NCBI GenBank assembly: GCA_900469475.1
Contig: UBXG01000017.1
Span: 62,001 to 126,000 of the forward strand
Reading direction: 5' to 3'
Source: Hyphomicrobiales bacterium
Lineage (GTDB): Bacteria > Pseudomonadota > Alphaproteobacteria > Rhizobiales > Rhizobiaceae
Length of the DNA: 64,000 nucleotides
Positions 41,415 through 49,930 of this stretch are shown in pieces (within the stretch, counting starts at the first letter, position 1; each line of letters opens with the position of its first letter). The notes under the pieces were generated by a model, which saw only the letters and a list, made by a program, of their open reading frames with translations, had not been told where the DNA came from and did no database searches. A program made the position numbers and the translations under genes.

Positions 41415-43872
41415 CCGGTGAATTGTCCAGGACTGGTGGTGCCTTCGCAATTGGCGCGTCAAATTTGCCGGTGCGCCAATCATAGGTTCGATGCCTGGTC
41501 CATGGGCGCTGCGGGTTGTTGAATGCGGCTGATATAATAGGCTTGTCTGAGGTAAGCACCATTTCGATGGAGCCGGTTTTACGCAATGTCGCACCGGTTA
41601 TGAGCGTTGCTCCGGAACGGCAATGGTCCAGCCGCAGCCGGATTGGCGTCACGATAATATTCCCGGTGTCGCAAGCCGCGGGCAGATAGGCTGCGTTCTC
41701 GATGGTGACCAATATCGCGCCGTTTTCGAGCATGGCGAGACACCATGCTCCCTTCTGACAGGCAAAGCTGCCTTGCATGGTGCGGTCCAAAGCTTCTTCC
41801 ATTGCGATGCGGACTGCCTTCTGCTCCTCGTTATTTAGTCGCTTATGCCGATCCGTCTTGCTGATCTGCGGAAGCCGGCTATCGGTCGGAAGCATGGTCG
41901 GCGGTTGATGTTCGGCTGCGACCAGTGCTTTTTGCCATTGCTCGAAGATGAAGGCCTGCGGTCTCTCGCGATTGGTGGCGAGGATATCGTCCTGGCGCAA
42001 GGCAACGAGAATGCCATCTTCCGAGATCATCAGATCCGGCTTCGGCACACCAGAGCCGAACGCGGCCACACCGACAGATGACAGCAGCAGCAACAGGCCC
42101 AGATGGCGAAGCCGGGTCCGCAGCATGCTCATGATCAGGAAGCCAGCGATGAAAGTCGGCATCAGCCAGCCGGGCTGGCGGCCAAAGGTAATGTCACCTC
42201 CCCACCCAGCCACCGTTTTTGCAATAGCGATCACAAGCTCCAGTCCCTCACCGGTGACTTTCCAGAACGGTCCATCGATTCCGAAAGGCATCAGCAGCAT
42301 CGCCATCATACCGAAGGGCATGACGATGAAAGAGACGACGGGCATGGCCGCAAGGTTGGCAGCAAGTCCATATGTCGCCAACCGGTGAAAATGCTCGATC
42401 GAGAAAATGGCCGTCGACGCACCGCCGATGAACGAGGTCGACATCACACCTCCAAAGAAGCGCGTGACGAACAGTAGCGGACTTAACAGACGGATGCGCG
42501 GCAGGATGTTTTCGCGATGCCGCCGTCGTTTCCAGAGCGAATAGCCTGATACCAGCGCCAGCGTAGCGGCGTAAGACATCTGGAAACTCGGACCGAGTAC
42601 CTGAGACGGTGACAAGACTAGGATGACGATGGCTGAGAGCGCCACATTGCGCAAGCTGATGGATGGCCTGTCGAAAAGTACGGCCACCAGCATGATCGCC
42701 ATCATGATGAAGGCGCGTTCGGCGGAGACGCCGAATCCGGAAATGAGGTAATAGGCCGTTACCGTTAGAAGCGCGCCGAAGGCTGCGAACTTCTTCGTCG
42801 GCCAAGCCTGGACGACACCGGGAAACAGGCTGAACAAATAGCGCAGACCGACATAGAAGATGCCAGCCGACAACGCCATGTTGAGACCGGAAATTGCGAT
42901 GATGTGGGTCAGGCCGGCAATTCTCAGAGCCTCGGTCGTATCCTTCGAGATCGCACGTCTCTCATCGGTGACAAGCGCTGCTGCAAAGGCGCCGGTATCT
43001 CCGGGCAAGGTTTGCCTGATGCGGTCGCCTATGCTGTTGCGCAGGCCAGCGAGCCAGATATCGGCCGCATCCAGTAACGAGCCGGCAGCATTGTCACCGG
43101 ATGGCGATAATAATTCCGGCGTTCCGTAGGCAAAGCCATTCGCGCCGATGCCGTTGAAATAAGAGCTGAAGGCAAAATCGTTGAGACCCGTCAATGCCGG
43201 TCCGGCCGGAGGCGTCAGGCGCGCCCGGCCCCGGACCCGATCTCCCAGATCGAACGGCTCCGCCTGCTTGCGCACGAAGACCGTAACCCGCTGCGGCGCG
43301 CGGCGGATAGAGGGTTTTTCCGTTGCCTCGACGCGGACGACATAGCGCCAGCGCCCATTGTCATAGGATTCCCGTCGCTCGATCTGCCCGGTCACAGTCG
43401 TCGTCACGGCCGAGTCGAGCATGACAGTGGAAACCCGCCAACTTTCCCACTGCGCGAGCGCCATACCCAGGCAGATGAGCATACCGGCGAAAAGCGTGTG
43501 ATGAAGCAGCCTGCCCGCATCGCGCTTTAGCAAAAAGCCCAAAGCAAACAGAACGAGGCCTGCGAGAAACGCCTGCGGAGGCGGATCGACTTGCGCCTCG
43601 AACCAGATAATCGCACCCAAACCCATATAGATCGGCGCGAAAAGAACAGCACGGCCATGGGCCGCCTCCTCCGCAATCAAACCGAGAACAGCGGTTCCAA
43701 GACGCTTCGGGACACGCAGGAAACGCGACGTCAGCGGCGCCTGATCCTGTGTTCGTTCCCATTGTCGCGCTTTGGCGCGAAGGGTAATCGTGGCGGAAAA
43801 GGCGTGAGGTTGCGGAGACGCGGTGACGTCCCTGCTCTCTTCCTGCTGGTCGGATGCCTCGAAATTAGGCAC
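41395..43872 (-). CDS. ComEC/Rec2-family membrane protein without the metallo-hydrolase domain
   Basis: About 825 residues if started at GTG 43872; in-frame ATGs at 43992 and 44034 are alternatives with no better ribosome site. It has N-terminal membrane helices and a DUF4131-type extracytoplasmic domain (VTGQIERRESYDNGRWRYVV, then GDRVRGRARL). The Competence domain follows, with LRIAGLTHIIAISGLNMALSA and many membrane helices (ISGFGVSAERAFIMM, GPSFQMSYAATLALV). The C-terminal ~200 residues are soluble but lack the HxHxDH motif of the beta-lactamase-like nuclease of full ComEC. ComEC forms the DNA-uptake channel; whether this one works in uptake is unproven. It overlaps lexA by 20 bases at the 3' ends. 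Confidence 0.85.
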   Translation of the reverse strand: MPNFEASDQQEESRDVTASPQPHAFSATITLRAKARQWERTQDQAPLTSRFLRVPKRLGTAVLGLIAEEAAHGRAVLFAPIYMGLGAIIWFEAQVDPPPQAFLAGLVLFALGFLLKRDAGRLLHHTLFAGMLICLGMALAQWESWRVSTVMLDSAVTTTVTGQIERRESYDNGRWRYVVRVEATEKPSIRRAPQRVTVFVRKQAEPFDLGDRVRGRARLTPPAGPALTGLNDFAFSSYFNGIGANGFAYGTPELLSPSGDNAAGSLLDAADIWLAGLRNSIGDRIRQTLPGDTGAFAAALVTDERRAISKDTTEALRIAGLTHIIAISGLNMALSAGIFYVGLRYLFSLFPGVVQAWPTKKFAAFGALLTVTAYYLISGFGVSAERAFIMMAIMLVAVLFDRPSISLRNVALSAIVILVLSPSQVLGPSFQMSYAATLALVSGYSLWKRRRHRENILPRIRLLSPLLFVTRFFGGVMSTSFIGGASTAIFSIEHFHRLATYGLAANLAAMPVVSFIVMPFGMMAMLLMPFGIDGPFWKVTGEGLELVIAIAKTVAGWGGDITFGRQPGWLMPTFIAGFLIMSMLRTRLRHLGLLLLLSSVGVAAFGSGVPKPDLMISEDGILVALRQDDILATNRERPQAFIFEQWQKALVAAEHQPPTMLPTDSRLPQISKTDRHKRLNNEEQKAVRIAMEEALDRTMQGSFACQKGAWCLAMLENGAILVTIENAAYLPAACDTGNIIVTPIRLRLDHCRSGATLITGATLRKTGSIEMVLTSDKPIISAAFNNPQRPWTRHRTYDWRTGKFDAPIAKAPPVLDNSPVSDSDE

Positions 43873-44154
43873 TCGCTGACTGCCCCCGCGCCAAATTACA
43901 GCTTCTGCGCGATTTGTGCCGTCACCACATAGTGAATTCAACTGAAATCGGCGGGAACAAAGCTCAATTGGACCGGTTTCCCGACGTAGCATACAAAAAG
44001 ACGCTTCTGCAGTGCCCAAAAGTTGATACTGCATTGCACAATTCAGCGTTAGGATAACTTGGCATTAGGCTCTGGATCATATAGCTAGTCGGTAGTCGCT
44101 TAACCTTTTGGCGCTTTTTATGGCGTCAATCCCGCCAAATCTTGGAGGATCAGC

Positions 44155-45444
44155 ATGACGGAACAAAGCGCGAAACTAACTTGGGGTGAAAAGACGGTGG
44201 ACCTGCCGGTCAAGACCGGAACCATCGGCCCGAGTGTCATTGATATTGGTGCCCTTTATAAGAACACCTCCACTTTCACTTACGATCCTGGTTTCACCTC
44301 CACCGCATCGTGCGAGTCGAGCATCACCTATATCGATGGCGACGAAGGCGTTCTGCTGCACCGCGGCTATCCGATCGATCAGCTGGCCGAACACGGCGAT
44401 TTCCTCGAAGTCTGCTACCTCCTTCTCTACGGCGAACTGCCGACGGCAGCGCAGAAGAAGGACTTCGACTATCGCGTGACCCACCACACGATGGTGCATG
44501 AGCAGATGTCGCGCTTCTTCACCGGCTTCCGCCGCGACGCGCATCCGATGGCCGTCATGTGCGGCTGTGTCGGCGCGCTCTCCGCCTTCTATCACGACTC
44601 GACCGACATCACCGATCCGCACCAGCGCATGGTCGCAAGCCTGCGCATGATCGCCAAGATGCCGACGCTTGCCGCCATGGCCTATAAGTACCATATCGGC
44701 CAGCCCTTCGTTTATCCGAAGAATGACCTCGACTATGCGTCGAACTTCCTGCGCATGTGCTTTGCCGTTCCGTGCGAAGAATATGTCGTCAACCCGGTGC
44801 TTGCCCGCGCCATGGACCGCATCTTCATCCTGCATGCAGATCACGAGCAGAACGCCTCGACTTCGACGGTTCGCCTGGCTGGTTCTTCCGGTGCCAATCC
44901 GTTTGCCTGTATCGCAGCAGGCATCGCCTGCCTCTGGGGACCAGCTCACGGCGGCGCCAACGAAGCGGCTCTGAACATGCTGAACGAAATCGGCACGGTC
45001 GACCGCATTCCGGAATTCATCGCCCGCGCCAAGGACAAGAACGACCCGTTCCGCCTGATGGGCTTCGGCCACCGCGTCTACAAGAATTACGACCCGCGCG
45101 CCAAGATCATGCAGAAGACCGCGCACGAGGTCCTCGGCGAGCTCGGCATCAAGGACGATCCGCTGCTCGACATCGCGATCGAACTGGAGCGCATTGCTCT
45201 GACGGACGAATATTTCATCGAGAAGAAGCTGTACCCGAACGTCGACTTCTATTCCGGCATCACGCTGAAGGCTCTCGGCTTCCCCACCACCATGTTCACC
45301 GTTCTCTTCGCTCTTGCCCGCACAGTTGGCTGGATCGCTCAGTGGAACGAAATGATCGAAGATCCGCATCAGCGCATCGGTCGTCCGCGCCAGCTCTACA
45401 CCGGTGCTCCGCTGCGCGAATATGTGCCTGTTTCCAAGCGCTAA
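44155..45444 (+). CDS. gltA: Citrate synthase
   Basis: A 429-residue type II (hexameric, NADH-sensitive class) citrate synthase condensing oxaloacetate and acetyl-CoA at the entry of the TCA cycle. Landmarks are YIDGDEGVLLHRGYPIDQLA at the front, HADHEQNASTSTVR, GPAHGGANEAALNML with the active-site histidine, GFGHRVYKNYDPRA and the catalytic aspartate region DFYSGITLKALGFP. TTGGAGGATC lies before the ATG. It is a single plus-strand gene ending in a bidirectional terminator shared with lpxB. Confidence 0.98.
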   Translation: MTEQSAKLTWGEKTVDLPVKTGTIGPSVIDIGALYKNTSTFTYDPGFTSTASCESSITYIDGDEGVLLHRGYPIDQLAEHGDFLEVCYLLLYGELPTAAQKKDFDYRVTHHTMVHEQMSRFFTGFRRDAHPMAVMCGCVGALSAFYHDSTDITDPHQRMVASLRMIAKMPTLAAMAYKYHIGQPFVYPKNDLDYASNFLRMCFAVPCEEYVVNPVLARAMDRIFILHADHEQNASTSTVRLAGSSGANPFACIAAGIACLWGPAHGGANEAALNMLNEIGTVDRIPEFIARAKDKNDPFRLMGFGHRVYKNYDPRAKIMQKTAHEVLGELGIKDDPLLDIAIELERIALTDEYFIEKKLYPNVDFYSGITLKALGFPTTMFTVLFALARTVGWIAQWNEMIEDPHQRIGRPRQLYTGAPLREYVPVSKR

Positions 45445-45460
45445 GCTTCGGTATTGAAAC

Positions 45461-45492
45461 AAAAAAACCGGTCAGAGATGACCGGTTTTTTT
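45461..45492. terminator. Bidirectional terminator between gltA and lpxB
   Basis: AAAAAAACCGGTCA (45461-45474), loop GAGA and TGACCGGTTTTTTT (45479-45492) make a perfect 14-base inverted repeat with T-runs on both strands. The lpxB stop codon falls inside the left arm. Confidence 0.93.
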
Positions 45493-46653
45493 ATGGGCTA
45501 GAACATCCAGAACAATCTGTGCCGCCTTATCGCCGGGCGGCTCCTCGGTCTGCATTCGCTCCCAGACCAGATCGTAGCCCGCAAGCATCGCCGCACGCTC
45601 CAGTGTATCGCTCGACAACCGCTCAATATAACGGGCCAGCATACCCGGCCGCAGAACATCATTGATGAGTTCCGGAAGGACGGCATAGTCGGCGATGAGG
45701 TTCGGCAAGGCGGCCGTCCAGATCTTGATCCGCGACAGCACGAATTTCGCCAGCCATTCGGTCTTATAGGTCGAAACCACCGGAACCCCGGCTAGGCCCA
45801 ATTCCAGGATCACGGTTCCGGAGGCGGCCATGGCAGCATCGGCCTCAGCAAAGGCGCTCCACTTGGCATCCTGCCCAACAAATATATCCGGCTGGACCTG
45901 CCAATTTTCCGTCAGCGAGCGAACCAGCGCCTCCTGCTTCGGCACTGTCGGCAGCAGAAAACGAAGATTATTATTTCTCCGGCTAAGTTCTTCGATAGCC
46001 TGCTCAAAAACCGGGAGTAGCTGCCGAATCTCAGATGCACGCGATCCAGGCAGAAGCAGGATCGTCTTTTGGGCATCGGGGGCCGCCAGACCGCGCAAGG
46101 CGCGCTGACGGCGAGTTTCCAGCAGATTAGCATCGACCGTCAGGCGGTGGCCGACATACGTAGTTGCCGGACCGCCCAGGCGCTCCATGGCAGCAGGCTC
46201 GAACGGCAATACGGCCAGTACATGGTCGACGTAAGCGAGCATCTTCTGCGCGCGATATTCCTTCCATGCCCAGACGCTGGGGCAGACGTAATCGATGATT
46301 GGCAGGTCGGGCAGCGCCTTGCGCACACGCTTGGCAACGCGATGAGTGAAATCGGGGCTATCGATGATCAGAAGCACATCGGGCTTTGCGGCAACGATCG
46401 CATCTGCCGTCTGTCGGATGCGGGCCAGTAACTTTGGCAGCCGCTTGATGACTTGAATGAAGCCCATGATCGAGAGCTCGGAGTAATCGAAGAGCGAGCG
46501 CAGACCTTGCGCCTCCAGCGCCTCGCCACCGACGCCCACCAGCTCGATCGCACCACCGTGACGCCGCTTCAGGGCCGCGACGAGATCGCCACCCAAGAGA
46601 TCGCCGGAGACTTCTCCGGCAACGACGGCAAGCTTCAAAGGCGCGGCGCTCAC
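45472..46653 (-). CDS. lpxB: Lipid-A-disaccharide synthase
   Basis: A 393-residue inner-membrane-associated glycosyltransferase (GT-19) that joins UDP-2,3-diacylglucosamine to lipid X to form the lipid A disaccharide. The N-terminus VVAGEVSGDLLGGDL, IDSPDFTHRVAKRV, DYVCPSVWAWKEYRA and LLLPGSRASEI are typical family signatures. Its ATG overlaps the stop of lpxI in ATGA. It is the last gene of the bamA-lpxD-fabZ-lpxA-lpxI-lpxB row and ends in the terminator shared with gltA. Confidence 0.97.
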   Translation of the reverse strand: MSAAPLKLAVVAGEVSGDLLGGDLVAALKRRHGGAIELVGVGGEALEAQGLRSLFDYSELSIMGFIQVIKRLPKLLARIRQTADAIVAAKPDVLLIIDSPDFTHRVAKRVRKALPDLPIIDYVCPSVWAWKEYRAQKMLAYVDHVLAVLPFEPAAMERLGGPATTYVGHRLTVDANLLETRRQRALRGLAAPDAQKTILLLPGSRASEIRQLLPVFEQAIEELSRRNNNLRFLLPTVPKQEALVRSLTENWQVQPDIFVGQDAKWSAFAEADAAMAASGTVILELGLAGVPVVSTYKTEWLAKFVLSRIKIWTAALPNLIADYAVLPELINDVLRPGMLARYIERLSSDTLERAAMLAGYDLVWERMQTEEPPGDKAAQIVLDVLAHKKTGHL

Positions 46654-47531
46654 ATGAAGCCCTCGGCGATGAGGCCGCGATCGATGCCGCAGACGAAAAT
46701 GCCGGCCTCGTCGGCAGCGCCAATTACCGCTTGCCGGTCGAGGATCAGCGCTCTACCGGCTTCGACCGCGACGCCGGCCAGTCCAGCCTTCTTGGCGTTC
46801 GATACCGTAGACACGCCGATCGACGGCAGATCAGCCCTGACATCCTGTTGCGGCTTGCAGAGCTTGACGAGCACGCCGCGCCGGCGCTTGGATATGCGTC
46901 CTGCCGCGCGCAGTTCGGCAACTCGCTCGATCATCTTGTCAGTACCCTCGGCGCCCTCGAGCGCGACAACGCGGCCTCCGACGCTGACAGCGCCCTGTCC
47001 AACATCCAAAAGCCCCAGCGCATCGGCGGCCCTTGCGCCCTGGGCAATATCGCGCAGATCCTCTTTCGCCGGTGAGAATTTTCCAAGCGGCCCGGTCGTC
47101 GCCAAAAGATCCGGCGCAATTTCATGCGCACCCACGACGCGAACGCCGCCGGCCTCGATCAGTCGTATGACCATCTGCAGAACGGCATTGTCCCCTCCCG
47201 AAAGAAGAGTGCGGATGGTGGAGGGTAATTCCTTGATGACGCGCCAGGTCGGATGCACCTGACGCCACGAAGGACGTCGTGCAACACCGCCCGACATGAC
47301 AACACGATCGACACCGTGTCGGCGGAACATTGCCTCGAGACCGGCAAAATTGCCGACGCCAAGATTGGCATGATCGAAGGCAGACCAGTCGCGGTCCGCT
47401 TCGTCAGTCAAAGCAATAATGACAGGATTCTCTCCGGCTTGGCGGGCGGCATCGGCGACGTAAACCGGCAAAAGCCCACTGCCAGCGATGATCGCCAGTC
47501 TGCCCTTGGCGTTTTCGCTGGCCGAAACCAC
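46650..47531 (-). CDS. lpxI: UDP-2,3-diacylglucosamine diphosphatase LpxI
   Basis: A 293-residue enzyme (DUF1009/LpxI family) that cleaves UDP-2,3-diacylglucosamine to lipid X, the alphaproteobacterial replacement for LpxH. Visible segments are RLAIIAGSGLLPVYVADAA, GVDRVVMSGGVARRPSW, the central VVGAHEIAPDLLA and the C-terminal GVSTVSNAKKAGLAGVAVEA. I start it with GTG at 47531, two bases after the lpxA stop and preceded by AAGAGCTGAGG. It lies between lpxA and lpxB, the neighbours that make its substrate and use its product. Confidence 0.93.
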   Translation of the reverse strand: MVSASENAKGRLAIIAGSGLLPVYVADAARQAGENPVIIALTDEADRDWSAFDHANLGVGNFAGLEAMFRRHGVDRVVMSGGVARRPSWRQVHPTWRVIKELPSTIRTLLSGGDNAVLQMVIRLIEAGGVRVVGAHEIAPDLLATTGPLGKFSPAKEDLRDIAQGARAADALGLLDVGQGAVSVGGRVVALEGAEGTDKMIERVAELRAAGRISKRRRGVLVKLCKPQQDVRADLPSIGVSTVSNAKKAGLAGVAVEAGRALILDRQAVIGAADEAGIFVCGIDRGLIAEGFM

Positions 47532-47533
47532 CC

Positions 47534-48349
47534 TCAGCTCTTGCCGCGATTCGGCGATGAAAGCGCACGGTCGCTTTCGGCAGCAATGAAATCGAGAATT
47601 TCCATCACTTCCTTGCAATCGGCATATTCCTCGCGGATAGCCGCTGCATTGTCGCGGATGGATCCTTCGCCTTCGAAGATGCTCTTGTAGGCGCGGCGAA
47701 CGCGGTGAATGACGGCGCGATCTATCCCTGCGCGGCTCATCCCAACGACATTCAATCCTGACAACACGCCAGGATTGCCGTTCAACATGCCATAAGGGAT
47801 GACATCGTAGCTGGCTGCCGTAAGCCCCCCAATGAAGGCTTGCCTGCCAATACGCGTGAACTGATGCACAGCGCAACCACCGCCGAGGATTGCACGGTCT
47901 TCAATGGTGACGTGTCCCGCCAGCATCACATTGTTCGACATGATGACATTGTTACCGACACGGCAATCATGTGCGACATGCGAATTGGCGAGAAAGAGGT
48001 TGTTGTTGCCGACGATCGTCTTGCCGCCGTAATCGGCCGTACCGGTGTTGATCGTCACGCCTTCGCGGATCGTGCAGTTCTCGCCGACATCAAGCGTCGT
48101 CTCTTCGCCGTGATGGTGAACGCTCTGCGGATCACCGCCCACAACGGCCATCGGAAAGATCTTCGTTCCCTTACCGATCGTCGTGCGGCCAGTCACGACT
48201 GCATTATTGAGCAACTGAATATCGTCGTGCAGAACGACTTTGGGACCGACATAGCAGAGCGGGCCGACAACAACATTCTCGCCGACGACCGCGCCGTCCT
48301 CGACAACCGCCAGCTTATGAATGCGGGCGCTCTTTGCGATGCTGCTCAT
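47534..48349 (-). CDS. lpxA: UDP-N-acetylglucosamine acyltransferase LpxA
   Basis: A 271-residue trimeric left-handed beta-helix enzyme catalysing the first step of lipid A synthesis, adding a 3-hydroxyacyl chain to UDP-GlcNAc. Hexapeptide repeats run from residue 1 to about 180 (AVVGENVVVGPLCYVGPKVV onward). The catalytic histidine lies in the MSNNVMLAGHVTIEDRAILGG / VAHDCRVGNNVIM region, and the C-terminal helical domain starts at about 190 (GLNVVGMSRAGIDR). Its start overlaps the fabZ stop by four bases. Confidence 0.97.
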   Translation of the reverse strand: MSSIAKSARIHKLAVVEDGAVVGENVVVGPLCYVGPKVVLHDDIQLLNNAVVTGRTTIGKGTKIFPMAVVGGDPQSVHHHGEETTLDVGENCTIREGVTINTGTADYGGKTIVGNNNLFLANSHVAHDCRVGNNVIMSNNVMLAGHVTIEDRAILGGGCAVHQFTRIGRQAFIGGLTAASYDVIPYGMLNGNPGVLSGLNVVGMSRAGIDRAVIHRVRRAYKSIFEGEGSIRDNAAAIREEYADCKEVMEILDFIAAESDRALSSPNRGKS

Positions 48350-48819
48350 GCCTGTTCCTGATCCTTCCGTACGATCATCGCACCGATATCAGCCTCGGCC
48401 ACCAGAGAACCGTCGACCTTGGCATCGCAATGGAACTTCCAGATGGTGCCACGCTGCTTCTGCTTGACGACGTGGAACTCGACGCGGTCGCCCGGAACAA
48501 CCGGCCTACGGAAGCGGGCGTTGTCGATCGTCATGAAGTAGACGAGGTTGCCGCCGATGCCATCCTTACGGGCGCAGATCGCTCCCGCAGTCTGCGCCAT
48601 ACCCTCGATGAGCAATACGCCCGGCATGATCGGCGATTCCGGAAAATGTCCGGTGAACTGCGGCTCGTTCGCTGTCACGTTCTTGATGCCGATCGCGGAA
48701 TTATCGCTGTCAATCTCAATGATCTTGTCGACCATCAAGAAGGGATAGCGATGCGGCAAAAGCTTCATAATTTCCAGAACGTCAGCCGACGACAACGACG
48801 CCTTGGCTTCCTCAGTCAT
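48346..48819 (-). CDS. fabZ: 3-hydroxyacyl-ACP dehydratase FabZ
   Basis: A 157-residue hot-dog-fold dehydratase of fatty acid elongation. Signatures are LLPHRYPFLMVDKI, catalytic H58 in QFTGHFPESPIMPGV and E72 in LLIEGMAQTAG. It competes with lipid A synthesis for the same 3-hydroxyacyl-ACP pool, which explains its place between lpxD and lpxA. The ATG at 48819 overlaps the end of lpxD by eight bases and has GGGAG upstream; a GTG at 48828 would add three residues. Confidence 0.96.
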   Translation of the reverse strand: MTEEAKASLSSADVLEIMKLLPHRYPFLMVDKIIEIDSDNSAIGIKNVTANEPQFTGHFPESPIMPGVLLIEGMAQTAGAICARKDGIGGNLVYFMTIDNARFRRPVVPGDRVEFHVVKQKQRGTIWKFHCDAKVDGSLVAEADIGAMIVRKDQEQA

Positions 48820-49879
48820 GCTCCGCACTCCCGTCTTTCTTGTCTCTGGCTCCTGACCGCTTCGCGATCTCCGCCGATTCCCTTAGAAAATCCCAAAGCG
48901 GCCGCGCCGGAAGGCCCGCATAACGCTCGCCCGCCGGGATGCTGTTCATCACACCGCTCTTGGCGCCGATCTGCACGCCGTCGCCGATGTGGATATGCCC
49001 GTTGAGACCCGCCTGGCCGCCGATCTGCACGCCATCGCCGATCACCGTGCTGCCGGCGATACCGACCTGACTGACGATAGCGCAGTGACGGCCAATGCGG
49101 ACGTTATGTCCGATCTGGACCTGATTGTCGATCTTCGTGCCTTCGCCGATCACGGTATCATCCATGGTGCCGCGATCGATCGTGGTATTGGCGCCGATCT
49201 CGACATTGTCCTGGATGATGACGCGGCCGATCTGCACGATCTTGACCATACCACGCGGTCCCGGCGCATAGCCAAAACCGTCCTGACCGATGCGCGTGCC
49301 ATTGTGGACGATGACGCCATTACCGAGATAGGCGCAGAGCACGCTCGCACCGCCGCCGATGCTGCAATTGCGCCCGATTTTGACACCCGGCCCGATGAGA
49401 GCGTTAGGGCCGATATAGGTCCCCTCGCCGATCTCTGCACCCGGGCCAATAATTGCACCCGGCTCGATGCCGACATTGGCCTCCAGCTTAGCGGTCGCAT
49501 CGATCGTCGCGGCGGGCGAAATCGTCGCCGGATTCGCGGTAAACGTAACCGGCCTCATGGCTTGCGGATGCAGCAATGCACCGGCAATGGCGAAATCCGT
49601 ATGCGGCTTCTTCGACAGAAGTACCGGGATGTGATCGGGGACGAAAGATCTCAGCGCCGGAAGGCAAATGATCGCCGAAGCCTTGCAAGTCTCCAGCTCA
49701 CCACGATTCTTTCGGGAAAGGATATAACAAATGTCACCTTCGCCTGCCCGGTAGACGGGAGCGATAGATCTGATGACGACCTCCGAAGAGGTCGCGTCAG
49801 CCAGTTCCGCCCCAAGATGCTCAGCCAGCTGTTTCAAGCTGACGCCACCATGGGGCGGGAAAAAACCAGTATGTTCCAT
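48812..49879 (-). CDS. lpxD: UDP-3-O-acyl-glucosamine N-acyltransferase LpxD
   Basis: A 355-residue trimeric acyltransferase adding the N-linked 3-hydroxyacyl chain in lipid A synthesis. An N-terminal uridine-binding domain (to about residue 105, with GDICYILSRKNR) precedes a long left-handed beta-helix of hexapeptide repeats (ANVGIEPGAIIGPGAEIGEG onward). The catalytic histidine is in IDNQVQIGHNVRIGRHCAI. The C-terminal helix is short. The ATG at 49879 follows GGAG within the long stretch after bamA; a start at 49906 would add nine residues. The gene ends inside fabZ's start. Confidence 0.96.
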   Translation of the reverse strand: MEHTGFFPPHGGVSLKQLAEHLGAELADATSSEVVIRSIAPVYRAGEGDICYILSRKNRGELETCKASAIICLPALRSFVPDHIPVLLSKKPHTDFAIAGALLHPQAMRPVTFTANPATISPAATIDATAKLEANVGIEPGAIIGPGAEIGEGTYIGPNALIGPGVKIGRNCSIGGGASVLCAYLGNGVIVHNGTRIGQDGFGYAPGPRGMVKIVQIGRVIIQDNVEIGANTTIDRGTMDDTVIGEGTKIDNQVQIGHNVRIGRHCAIVSQVGIAGSTVIGDGVQIGGQAGLNGHIHIGDGVQIGAKSGVMNSIPAGERYAGLPARPLWDFLRESAEIAKRSGARDKKDGSAEHD

Positions 49880-49930
49880 AAGCACCAGCTCCAGAACGGT
49901 GTTCAAGCCCGCAGTTCTGGACTGCCGATA

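Noticed and set aside
43954..43980. GGAAC-N18-TT on the plus strand upstream of gltA
   Set aside because: The -10 half reads GGTT and not CGTT, it is about 180 bases before gltA, and it falls inside the possible longer N-terminus of the ComEC gene. Matches this loose are expected by chance.
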